Source of the DNA: Wurfbainia villosa
Taxonomy: Eukaryota; Streptophyta; Magnoliopsida; Zingiberales; Zingiberaceae
Direction of reading: 5' to 3'
NCBI GenBank assembly: GCA_025175895.1
Contig: CM046008.1
Location: forward strand, 23,391,255-23,455,254
DNA: 64,000 nt
In this document: piece after piece, positions 47,791 to 57,560 of the stretch
How positions within the stretch are numbered: position 1 is the stretch's first letter
How the letters are laid out: the number at the start of each line of letters is the position of its first letter
The notes under the pieces: model-generated
What the model saw: the letters and a program-made list of their open reading frames with translations, nothing else
Told to the model about the DNA's origin: nothing
Databases searched by the model: none
Made by a program: the position numbers and the translations under genes

Positions 47791-48145
47791 AATCATAATC
47801 TTTGACTAGCTCGAGTCATCTGCGTTGTCTCATATTTAGGTCTTTCTGAGTGAAGAAATATCTCAGACTCTGGTGGTCTGTATAAATCCTACACCGAGCT
47901 CCGTATAAGTAGTGTCTCCATATTTTCAGAGCGAATACCACGGCTGCTAGTTCTAAGTCATGGGTAGGATAATTTCTTTCGTGCTCCTTGAGCTGTCTAG
48001 AGGCATAAGCGATAACCTTGCCATTTTGCATAAGTACAGCTCCGAGCCCCAGTTTAGAAGCGCCACTATACATATCAAGCTTTCATTATCTTTAGGAGAG
48101 TCGAATGGGAGCACCGTCGCCTCTCTTCGCCTGTAAAAACTCCTC
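47791..48145 (-). pseudogene. Gypsy RNase H
   Basis: MYSGASKLGLGAVLMQ at 48073 stands where the usual motif has SDAS (first Asp lost, Tyr-Ser seen). HDLELAAVVFALKIWRHYL and YTDHQSLRYFFTQKDLN follow. The domain is continuous for 85 codons, then broken near 47815. It degrades the RNA strand during reverse transcription in intact relatives. Confidence 0.82.
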
Positions 48146-49175
48146 TCACAAATTCTCAGTCCATTTGTATTGCTTGTCCTTTCTGGTGAGGGTTGTCATA
48201 GGGGCTACAATTCTAGAGAAGTCCTCTACAAACTTTCGGTAATAGCCTGCTAGCCTGAGAAAACTTCTGATTTCACTCGCATTCCTTGGCCTATTCCAGT
48301 TCCTCACAGCTTCAATCTTTATTGGGTCTACCATGATTCCTTCTTTAGAGATGACATGACCCAAGAATGACACTTGATCGAGCCAGAACTCACATTTAGA
48401 GAACTTCGCATATAGTTGCTCTTCAAGAATCAGAATCATCTTGTCTTTCAAAGATATGCTCTTCTCGGTCTCTCAATTAGATAAGAATATCGTCGATGAA
48501 AACGATTACAAATTCATCGAGGAAGGCCGAGAATACTCGATTCATCAGGTCCATGAACATCACAGGAGCATGGGTTACTCCGAAGGGCATAACTATGAAC
48601 TCATAATGTCTGTATCTCGTCCGAAAGGTCATCTTCGGAATATCGCCTGGCTTTACTTTTACTTGATGATAGCCAGTCCTGAGATCGATCTTTGAAAAGA
48701 CAGTAGCTCCCTTCAGTTGGTCGAAAAGGTCGTCGATCCTGGGAAGGGGGTACCTGACGTTGTTCCTGTATGATTTAGATGCCGAACTCTAGTAAATCAC
48801 TTTACTATTACGTTCTTACCTATTCTTGATGGTCACGTTGTTCAGTGCCCGGTAGTCTATACACATTCGCATAGACCCATCTTTTTTCTTTATGAACAGC
48901 ACTGGAGCTCCCCATGGTGAGTGACTAGGGCGGATAAATCCGTGGTCGAGTAACTCTTGTAGCTATTTCTGAAGTTCTTTCAACTCAGTCGGCGCCATAT
49001 GGTAAGGTGCCTTGGAGATCGGGTTAGTTCCGAGAATCAATTCGATCTCGAACTCAATTTATCTATCAGGTGGTAATCCAGGTAGGCCATCAGGGAATAC
49101 CTCCAGATGGTCGCATACCACTCTGACATCTTCTAGCTTCTGGTTCTTTGCTGATACGGTATCAACCATGTGTGC
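48146..49175 (-). pseudogene. Gypsy reverse transcriptase with a 66-bp internal insert
   Basis: Conserved blocks read leftwards from about 48960: IRPSHSPWGAPVLFIKKKDG, then MRMCIDYRALN (48900-48850), a 66-bp insert with stops (48819-48754), then PRIDDLFDQL, FSKIDLRTGYHQ, MPFGVTHAP and the catalytic VIVFIDDILI near 48490. A stop follows, and the thumb/connection block (48451-48146) is in another frame. The insert begins GTAAG and ends CAG, and the blocks on its two sides are in the same frame without it. It is flanked by the repeated word AGGTA. Confidence 0.85.
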
Positions 49176-49181
49176 TAGAAA

Positions 49182-49820
49182 TCAAATGCCTCCATTTTCT
49201 AACATTTTTCGGGCTTCCAGTGCTGATAAGAATTTCCTTGTTCCTTTCTTTGGCTCCTCGATAAACTCAAATGAAACCTCTGCTTCGGGTTGGAAGATCA
49301 CCTTCCGTTTACGGCACTCAATTGAAGCGTCATACTTGTGCAGAAATTCCATGCCCAATATAACATCATAGTCCCGCATATCCAGAACTATCAGGTCACA
49401 ATAGAGCTCCCTGTCTGCGAGTCTAATTGGTGCGGCACGCAGAATATGGGTGGATGGAATCACTTCTCCCGAAGGTAACATTGTTAAGAATTTATAGTCC
49501 AAAGTTTGGGGATGCCTATCTATCTTTCTTATGAAAGGCGTAGAGATGAACGAATGGGTTGCCTGTCAAACCAGTAGCATACTGACTGAAAATAAATATC
49601 TGACCTATGACAACCGTCGAGGCACTCATTACATCTTCTCTGGTGAGGGAGAACACCCTGGCATTTGTCACAACGGGTGGGGCTTCCAGTCTCCCTTGGC
49701 TTATCTGAGGACCCTCTATCGTAGCCTGCATCTAGTGAAGCTGTGGAGGAGCACCCTGGTACTGGACATACTGCTGAGGAGGTGCCTGAACTCGGGTAGG
49801 GCAGTTCCAGGCTATGTGTC
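49182..49820 (-). pseudogene. Gypsy aspartic protease, active site lost
   Basis: The fold's second half is clear (DVILGMEFLHKYDASIECRK at about 49390-49330) and leads into the linker to RT (KKGTRKFLSALEARKML). In front, at about 49590-49550, the segment that should contain the catalytic DSGATHSF keeps only the downstream part in another frame. A small deletion has removed Asp and its neighbours. The stretch VFSLTREDV near 49650 is the usual gag/protease linker. It should be inactive. Confidence 0.8.
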
Positions 49821-50761
49821 CCTCCAGATCACAACACTTCCTCGTGCCTCGAGCGACATTCCCGGATGCTTCTTCCCACATGTAAGACAACGGGATACAT
49901 AGTTTGGTTGTTTCTTGGGCCCCTTTTGGGCCATTCCACTGCTTTCTTCTTGCCATGCGGTCCTCTTCCATAGTATTCTCGAGATTTCGACCTCGGTTGC
50001 CTTATTCTCGCTAACCGATGTTGTTCGTAGTGCTCGGTGATCGTGGCACTCTTGAACAACTCTTGGCTCTGGGTCGATTGACTCACGGGCCACATTCGAG
50101 TGGCTATCTCCGATCGTAACATTTTCGATGAGTCTAATCCTCTCCTTTCTCAGATCGACTAAGTGCAGGCAGAGACGCATCGATTGAACCTTTTCATAGC
50201 TTCACTGACTGATAGATCGCCTTGTCGGAACTCGAGGAACTCATCGTAGTGCTTATTTGTGATCCGTCTCTGAAAGAACTCCTCGAAGAACTCAGATTCA
50301 AAGTCTGTCCACCTCATTTTATTTACTTGTCTCTTTGCTTTGACTCTCTCCCACCACATCCTTGCATCTCCAGAAAGACAGAATGAGGCACATTTTATCT
50401 TTTCGTGCTCGGGCCAATCCAGCAGCTCCACGATGCTCTCAACTATTTTGAACCAGGCTTGGGCATCCCATGGTTCACAGGCACCTGAGAAATTTTCTGG
50501 TTTCAGCCTCTGCCACTGAATCAGATAAGCTTCGAGTCGGACCCCGGTGGCAGCATTGACTAGTGGTGCTTGCACCATAGTGGTCGTGTTTGGCGTCACG
50601 TTCTGTGTCTTTGGTGTGGTGGTAGGGTTCCCTTGTTGATTCATGAGAGCATTGATAACCAGCTGTTGTTCTGTGACCTGACGTTGTAGCTCGGTAACCA
50701 CATGCATCAAATCTGGTGGGGGTGCTGATTCATTCCCTCTATTACTACATCTCCCAGCCAT
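49821..50761 (-). pseudogene. Gypsy gag
   Basis: Starts at the ATG at 50761 after the leader. A Gln-rich N-terminus precedes the retrotransposon gag domain (AQAWFKIVESIVELLDWPEH, GDARMWWERVK, FEEFFQRRITNKHYDEF) within 200 codons. The frame is lost near 50159. A zinc knuckle remnant (KCCDLEGHIAWNCP, near 49850) lacks the first cysteine at its proper spacing. The start is the only ATG near the leader end and agrees with gag homology. Confidence 0.85.
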
Positions 50762-51092
50762 GTTATCTAAGTGATAAATAAATAATTAATGTTTTATTAT
50801 AATTTCTACTCATATACATGCATCTAAACATTCCTTATCATAAACAAGGTAAGGTATCCTTTCTAGTTGTATTTCTAGGTTAGAAACATGTTTCCATCAT
50901 ATAAAGCATGGTAAGGTATCATTACTATCTAAGTCATAAGTATGGTTCCATTCTACTAAAATACGATGAGGTATTATTTCTATCTAGATAGAAGACATTC
51001 TTCATTATAAAAGAAACTTAGGTATGTATAAAGTTACTTACTTGGAAACAACAGGATCGAGGCTTGATATGTGATAGTGGAAAGGTGAACCC
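50762..51092 (-). other. Leader of the Del-like element
   Basis: About 330 AT-rich bases between primer-binding site and gag, with no supported ORF. Confidence 0.75.
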
Positions 51093-51104
51093 GCTCTGAT
51101 ACCA
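51093..51104 (-). promoter_or_regulatory. Primer-binding site of the Del-like element
   Basis: The minus strand reads tggtatcagagc, three bases from the end of the 5' LTR; initiator tRNA-Met type. Confidence 0.95.
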
Positions 51105-51869
51105 ACATGTAACACCCGCCCTTATCTGCTCTCAGGGAGGCGCTACTTTTTTTTTTTTTTATAACATAACATATATGGAACATTTCACAATCTACATAAT
51201 CAAACATGTTATCATGGCATAAATCTTCTTTTATAACATGCATCACATATCATAGACCTAATTAGCATGTTAACATATCATATCTTCTTTATAATGTGCA
51301 TCACATATCATAATCATAATTAGCATGTTAACATATCATAACTTCTTTTATAACATGCATAACATAAAGATTAGAGAACGTAACTATCATTACACGATCC
51401 ATTCATGAGTTCTAACATATCAAACTTTCATAAGTAAGGTGAACAGTAACATAAACTAAGCAACATCCAACATGGTACTAATAAATCACAAGTCATAAAA
51501 GCGGAAGCAAATGACTTAAGTTGTTCATTGAGCATATAAATAAAAGCAGAGAGTAATAGGGTCTTTTTCCACCATGCCACTATCACACACACTCTGCCCC
51601 TCCTGCTACTTCCTCTAGTTCATGTTTCCTTTATCTGCAGTATATAGACAACATAAACTATAAGCATATAGCTTAGTAAGATTCTTGCCTACTCACAAAA
51701 GCCACAAATTACATCAAATAATTAGAAAACATGAGCATACTAGCATAAATAAAATAAGTATTTCATAACAACACTAAACATCAACATACTAACGTATTGA
51801 AACATAAGCATTGCATAAAATTTACATAAGCATGCTAAACATAATTAAATCTAAGCATGGCATAAATTA

Positions 51870-52162
51870 AACATAAGCATTCATGACATCATCATCAATC
51901 CTAAACATGCATAAAGGACATAATCATAAGCATTCTTAAACTTGAACATAAGCATTCATGACATCATCAATCCTAAACATGCATAAAAGACATAATCGTA
52001 AGCATTCTTAAACTTGAACATAAGCATTCATGACATCATCAATTCTAAACATGCATAAAGAACATAATCGTAAGCATTCTTAAACTTGAACATAAGCATT
52101 CATGACATCATCAATCCTAAACATGCATAAAGGACATAATCATAAGCATTCTTAAACTTAAA
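51870..52162. repeat. 72-bp tandem repeat in the 5' LTR
   Basis: Four units matching 44004-44292, with a few substitutions. Confidence 0.92.
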
Positions 52163-52622
52163 CATAAGCATGCACAATTTCATACAAGTCCTTTCTTTTC
52201 AAAACATATACATATAGATACTTCAACATAATCATAACATGAAGGGGGGGCCCTAGGCTAAGTACCACATAAAGCGCATTGCCTAATAGGTCAGTAGCTA
52301 GCCACGGACCTACTAGAGCAAGACCTCTTACGTCTTACCAGGGCAAGACCTCTTACGTCTTCTTATGTCCCTTGGATTTGATTAATGACCACCTAACGGG
52401 TCGGGTACTTAACCTCTTACAAAGTAAAATACTTAATTTTCTTTCTTTTCTTTCTTATCATATCATAAAGAATGCTCTTAATCCCCAACATAAAAAGGGA
52501 AGCATCTCCATCTTATCTTATCATAAAGAGACCTCTTAATCCCAACATAAAAAGGGGAAGCATCTTCTTAGACATTTCATAGCATATATGCATTCATAAC
52601 GTAAGAATACCCCAAAGGGGTG

Positions 52623-52858
52623 ATAGGCATATTTCATGGCATATTAAATCATAAACATGTTCATCACATAGGCATAATTCATGGCATATTAAATCATAAA
52701 CATGTTCATCACATAGGCATAATTCATGGCATATTAAATCATAAACATGTTCATCACATAGGCATATTTCGTGGCATAATAAATCATAAACATGTTCATC
52801 CCATAGGCATAATTCATGACATAATAAATCATAAACATGTTCATCACGTAGGCATACA
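52623..52858. repeat. 45-bp tandem repeat in the 5' LTR
   Basis: About 5 units (full units start at 52650, 52695, 52740, 52785 and 52830, with partial ends), against about 3.6 in the other LTR. The minus-strand ORF 52863-52594 (89 codons) reads through them all. Confidence 0.92.
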
Positions 52859-52988
52859 TACAATCATGCAACATATCATGAATTCTAAGGGAATTCTTGT
52901 ACACCAATTTAAGCACATAATCTTAACCCTAGCTTAGGTACCCTAAGTGGCCGAAATCACTAGGGAGGGGTTCATACATTTTTTTTTG

Positions 52989-53445
52989 TCACATAAAATT
53001 CATACATGAAGGCATACAACATATCATAATTTCATAAGGAGTGTTTTCATGCAACCCTAGCCCTAAAAACCCTAGTTGGCCGAAACATTAGGGGCACCAA
53101 AATTTTATTTTTGTCACATAAAATTCATACATGAAGGCATACAACATATCATAATTTCATAAGGAGTGTTTTCATGCAACCCTAGCCCTAAAACCCTAGT
53201 TGGCTGAAACATTAGGGGATCCAAAATTTTATTTTTGTCACATAAAATTCATACATGAAGACATACAACATATCATAATTTCATAAGGAGTGTTTTCATG
53301 CAACCCTAGCCCTAAAACCCTAGTTGGCCGAAACATTAGGGGCACCAAAATTTTATTTTTGTCACATAAAATTCATACATGAAGATATACAACATATCAT
53401 AATTTTTTCATGCAACCCTAGCCCTAAAACCCTAGTTGGCCAAAA
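52989..53445. repeat. 124-bp tandem repeat with telo-box words in the 5' LTR
   Basis: Units start at 52989, 53114, 53238 and 53362, the last one shortened. Each carries ccctaaaaccctag. Confidence 0.92.
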
Positions 53446-53783
53446 CTTGCATGGTATAAAGCATCACATTTCTTTCATATATCATGTCCTACAAAAGCAA
53501 ATATACTGCAGGTGAGGGAATCTTACCACTTATAATTTGGTTACCCCTTAATAAAAGAGACCTTGATTGGAGAGGAGACTAAAAAAATAATCTTGCCCTA
53601 GAACCCTTCTTGGTGCTCTTGACCCTTAGATGAAGATTAGTCCCTTAGATGAACCCTTCTCTTTGCTTAACTCTCTAGGGTGGAACCCTAGTTTGCTTTG
53701 GCCGAAACTCAAAGAAGGAACCCTAGGGTTTCGGTGGAAGGAGGAAGAAGGAAGAAGAAGTTGTCAAATGAAACTTTCACTCT

Positions 53784-53791
53784 TATTTATA
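53784..53791 (-). promoter_or_regulatory. TATA-like box of the Del-like LTR
   Basis: The minus strand reads tataaata in the context ctttataaataagagtgaa, and it is the same in the other LTR (45866-45873). It is the best core-promoter candidate in the LTR; no start site can be proven from sequence. Confidence 0.55.
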
Positions 53792-54078
53792 AAGGGAGGA
53801 AGAGAAGTGTCTCTTCTCTTTTCATGCCTCTTCATTTACCCTCCTCACACTCATCTAGAATTTCTCCTCTTTCTCCAACAGTAAGCTACTGCTGAGCACT
53901 TGGTCATCACATGCATGGTAAGAGTTAACTCTCACCAAGAGGTTTAAGGTTCAAACCTCACCTCTCCACTTTTATTCTTTTATCATCATTTTCCAGGATT
54001 CCATATATAATCTACTAGACATGAAATTAAATTCTATACAAAAATTTTGGAGAAAATTTTTTGGGGTGTTACACCCTT

Positions 54079-54449
54079 AGCCACATGGTCTCTAATGAAG
54101 TGATGTTTCACTTCAATGTGCTTGGTCCTAGAGTGATGCACCGGATTTTTGGTCATGTTAATGGTGCTCACATTATCACAAAATACTTTCATGTTGGAGT
54201 AAGATAGCTCATAATCTTCTAAGGTATGTTTCATCCATAATAGTTGAGCTACACAACCACCCATAGCCACATATTCGGCCTCGGTGGTGGATAAAGCAAC
54301 ACAAGGTTGCTTCCTACTACTCCAACTCACTAGGGAGGACCCAAGGAATTGGCATCCACCACTAGTACTCTTCCGATCCAATTTGCAACCGGCATAATCG
54401 GAATCGGTGTACCCAATCAAATCAAAGGACCTAGTCCTAGGGTACCATA
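54079..54449 (-). pseudogene. Sirevirus RNase H, main part
   Basis: The minus strand reads GYTDSDYAGCKLDRKSTSGG, then SSRKQPCVALSTTEAEYVA and HHSRTKHIEVKHHFIRDHV, a near-complete copia RNase H with its acidic residues. It is bounded on the right by the copia insertion at 54450 (duplication ccata, 54445-54449) and on the left by the gypsy insertion. The frame is open across this segment, and its ends join the segments at 59310 and 43242. Confidence 0.93.
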
Positions 54450-54853
54450 TGATGAAACTCGGCTTCGTATTAACTTCAAAGCTTGTTGTAAGAAGTAGGA
54501 GAATGGTGAAACTTAGCTTTGGTATGAGCTTCAAAGCTTGTTAAGAGGGAAGGAGGAGAATACATGAATGTTTTTCCTTAAGAATGAAAGCAAGCATACA
54601 AAGGGGTTTTATAGGGTTACATGCTCTTAATGAGCTTTGCATGAAAAAAAACCACCGTTGGAAGAATAAGACCGTTGCCTACTTTTGAGCATCAAAACCT
54701 TTTTGCATGTTGCATTTAATGAGCCTCCTTGCATTGATTAGTTTTGTCTTCTTGCATGGTGACTTGCATGTTGCATTTAATGAGCCTCCTTGCATTGATT
54801 TGTTTTGTCTTCTTGCATGATGGCTTGTCTTGATTATTGATTAACTTTCAACA
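54450..54853 (-). repeat. 3' LTR of the small copia element
   Basis: 404 bp. It contains a 61-bp direct duplication (54703-54763 and 54764-54824) and a TATA box tataaaa on the minus strand at 54607-54613. Confidence 0.97.
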
Positions 54854-54865
54854 CTCCCCCTCAAG
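54854..54865 (-). promoter_or_regulatory. Polypurine tract of the small copia element
   Basis: The minus strand reads cttgagggggag directly before the 3' LTR start TGTTGAAAG. Confidence 0.92.
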
Positions 54866-56461
54866 TACATGTCAATGGCACCTAACTTGTCAAGGATGTT
54901 CTTCATATGTTGAGTAGTGGTAACCTTAGTAAAGATATCTGCTGGTTGATCTTGTCCATTGATATGATGAGCGGTGATGATATATTCATCAATCTTCTCC
55001 TAATGAAGTGGCAATCCACTTCAATGTGCTTAGTTCTTTCATGAAATCTTTGGATTTGTTGCAATGTGAATGGCTGACTGATTGTCACAGTATAATCTGA
55101 TTGGGGAACCCCAACTCTTCAACTAAGGCTTTTAGCCATATGAGTTCACTTGTGGCTGTCGCCATTGCTCGTATTACCTTGACCTTTGGATCTTGACACG
55201 ACAGATTGTTTCTTACTTTTCCAAGACACCAAATTTCCTCCAACAAACATACAATATCCTGTTGTTGATCTTCTATCTTTGTGATCTCCTGCCCAATCTG
55301 CATCACAATATCCCACGATTTCTGTATTATGGTTATTCCTCATCCAGATTCCTTTTCCTGGTGTCCCTTTCAAATAGTGAAGGATTCTCCGCTTCTTCCA
55401 ATGACTTCCTTTGGTGCACATGCATGTTTTGGCTAATTTGATTTACTGCATATGAAATATCCGGACGAGTAATGGTTAGCTAAATCAATTTACCTACTAA
55501 CCTTTGGTATTGTTGAATGTCCTCCCATGGATTTCCATCATCATTTCCTTTCTTAGATGTGAAGTAGGGGCTACTAGCTGGTTTTGCTCCAAGTTTTCCA
55601 GTTTCCTGTAAGAGATCAAGTGTATACTTCCGTTGGGATAGAACTAGTCCATTAGGAGAGTAGGCTAGTTCTATACCTAGAAAGTACTTTAGTTTTCCTA
55701 AATCCTTTATTTCGAATTTAGAATTGAGAAAGCACTTAACTTATTGTATTAGATTTATATCATTTCCTGTAATAATGAGATCATCTACATATATAAGAAT
55801 GATGATAGTTTTATCATTTTCTACTTAAACAAATAATGAGGAATCACTACTGCATTTTTTGAATTTATAACTTAAGAGAGCTGAGCTGAGTTTGGCATAC
55901 CATGCCCTTGGATTGTTTGAGACCATATATGGCCTTGTTCAGTTTGCATACCTTCCCCTCATATCTATTTTGAATTCCTTCTGGAATATCCATATAGAAA
56001 ACCTCTTCTTCAAGCTCTCCCTGTAGAAAAGCATTGGCAACATCCATTTGATAAAGTGGCCAATCCATATTTATTGCGAGGGCAAGTAAGACTCGGATGG
56101 TGTTCATCTTGGCCACGGGTGCAAATGTCTCCTTATAATCAATTCCATAGGTTTGAGTGTATCCTTTGGCGACTAGTCTAGCTTTGTGTCATTCAATGGT
56201 ACCATCACTTCTATGCTTGATCTTGTATACCCATTTACACCCGACGGATTTCTTTCCTTTATGCAAATTTGTGATCTCCCAAGTGCCATTTTTGTGCAAG
56301 GCATTGATTTCTTCTTCCATTTCCTTTTGCCAAGATTGTTGGCCTTTTGCTTCCTCATATGTTCTAGGTTCCTGTGCTTTATCTATGCCACTCAAGAATG
56401 CTTGGTGACTTGGTGAGATATTATTAGTGGTATAATAATCAAAGATAGGATGATATAACAT
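54866..56461 (-). pseudogene. Copia RT and RNase H of the small element
   Basis: RT from 56461: TWEITNLHKGKKSVGCKWVY, then a TGA stop at about 56191-56193 where relatives have Arg, then KARLVAKGYTQ, YQMDVANAFLQGELEEEV (about 56060-56005), KAIYGLKQ and the catalytic YVDDLIITG near 55780-55795. Frameshifts occur near 55870 and again before RNase H. RNase H is at 55421-55085 (YCDADWAGDHKDRRSTTGYC) and continues to about 54903 (FHERTKHIEVDCHFIR). The catalytic YVDD is kept, but the protein cannot be made in one piece. Confidence 0.87.
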
Positions 56462-56763
56462 GCCAGAATGAAAGTATGTTCGACGATTAATCCATTCAGA
56501 TGAAGGATACCTTATTCTTGTCGACCTCCTTAGTGGTGGAGGAGAGGAGGGTAGATGTGCAGTTTCTATTGTCCCTCTATTGTTGCTTAATTGAGACGGA
56601 ATTTCAGTCTCTCCCCCTTGGTCTAGGCTTTCCTCAGTTTCTTCAGTATCTAGATTAGTTCCTTCTTGCGAGCATTCTGGAACCTCTAAGTTGCTATTTT
56701 GAGGTGGATCCTGCCTTTCTTCAGGAAATAGAGGATAACTACTAATTGAGTTTCTTTCCTTTG
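56462..56763 (-). other. Integrase-RT linker of the small copia element
   Basis: About 300 bases encoding a poorly conserved Ser/Pro/Glu-rich linker (for example a PPLRRS-like word near 56525), in mixed frames. No domain is present. Confidence 0.6.
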
Positions 56764-57560
56764 TTACTCTTCCTCCTTTGTTTCTGAATAAAAAAACTCA
56801 TTTTCGACAAATATCACATCCTTTGATGTGTACATCTTGTTAGTAGCAGGATCAAAGCATTTATATCCTTTTTCTGAGGTGGCATATCCAAGGAAAACAC
56901 ATTTCCTTCCTTTATCATCTAATTTAGTTCTAAGTTGTAATGGAATGAAAACATAGCATATACACCCAAAAATTTTTAAATGAGAGATGTTAGGCCTTCT
57001 ATCATATAGGAGTTCTATTAAAGATTTCGCTCCTAAGTTTTCTGTTGGCATTAGATTTATTAGATGAGCTGTTGTGCTAATGGCTTCACACCAGAATATT
57101 TTGGGAATATTAGCATGATTTAGGAGAGTTCTTGCTGTTTCTAATAGATGTCTATTTTTCCTTTCGGCTACCCCATTTTGTTGAGGCGTATAAGGACAAG
57201 AGGTTTGATGAATAATTCCCCTTTCTTTTAAGTAGTCTCTCATTTTATTGCTTGTGTATTCTCCACCATTATTGGATCTAAGGATCTTAATATTGCCATT
57301 GTATTGCCTTGAGATATAATTGTTATAGGTTTTAAAAGCCTCAAACACTTGAGATTTGTTAGTGATCATGTAAACCCAAGTGTATCTAGTTTTATGATCA
57401 ATGAATGTAACAAAGTATTTATAACCTTGTTTAGACAAAATTGGAGAGGTCCATACATCAGAGTGAACTAGATCAAAGGATTTTTCATATATAGTGATAG
57501 AACAAGGATAGTTTGCTTTTGTCTCCTTCCCGACAATACATGGTTCATATATAGTGATAG
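56764..57560 (-). pseudogene. Copia integrase of the small element, catalytic residue changed
   Basis: A 224-codon open stretch (57438-56764) with TFIDHKTRYTWVYMI, then the second acidic motif reading LRSNNGGEY instead of the usual RSDNGGEY (Asn codon 57271-57273). NGVAERKNRHLLETA follows, and the C-terminal part (KIFGCICYVF, KCVFLGYATSEKGYK). The N-terminal end is separated by a frame change near 57470-57560, where a short duplicated segment (catatatagtgatagaacaagg at about 57486 and 57547) sits. Loss of the Asp should abolish strand transfer. Confidence 0.88.

Larger units (their letters stand above)
43243..54073 (-). mobile_element. Complete Del/Tekay-like gypsy chromovirus (10.8 kb)
   Basis: LTRs of 2913 bp (43243-46155) and 2966 bp (51108-54073), a perfect duplication CCCTT (43238-43242 and 54074-54078), and a tRNA-iMet primer-binding site next to the 5' LTR. 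The internal order on the minus strand is gag, protease, RT, RNase H, integrase and a chromodomain-like tail, which is gypsy order. It is inserted inside the Sirevirus RNase H coding sequence. LTR length differs mainly by tandem-repeat copy number. All enzyme domains carry some damage. Confidence 0.95.
51108..54073 (-). repeat. 5' LTR of the Del-like element
   Basis: 2966 bp, nearly the same as the 3' LTR but with more 45-bp units. On the minus strand it starts TGTAACACCCC at 54073. The TATA-like site lies only about 285 bases in, so most of the LTR, including all three tandem arrays, would lie downstream of transcription start. Confidence 0.95.

Noticed and set aside
43243..54073. Two solo LTRs or a satellite array in place of one element
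   Set aside because: The TSDs, primer-binding site and gypsy-ordered gag-pol between the LTRs show a single complete element.
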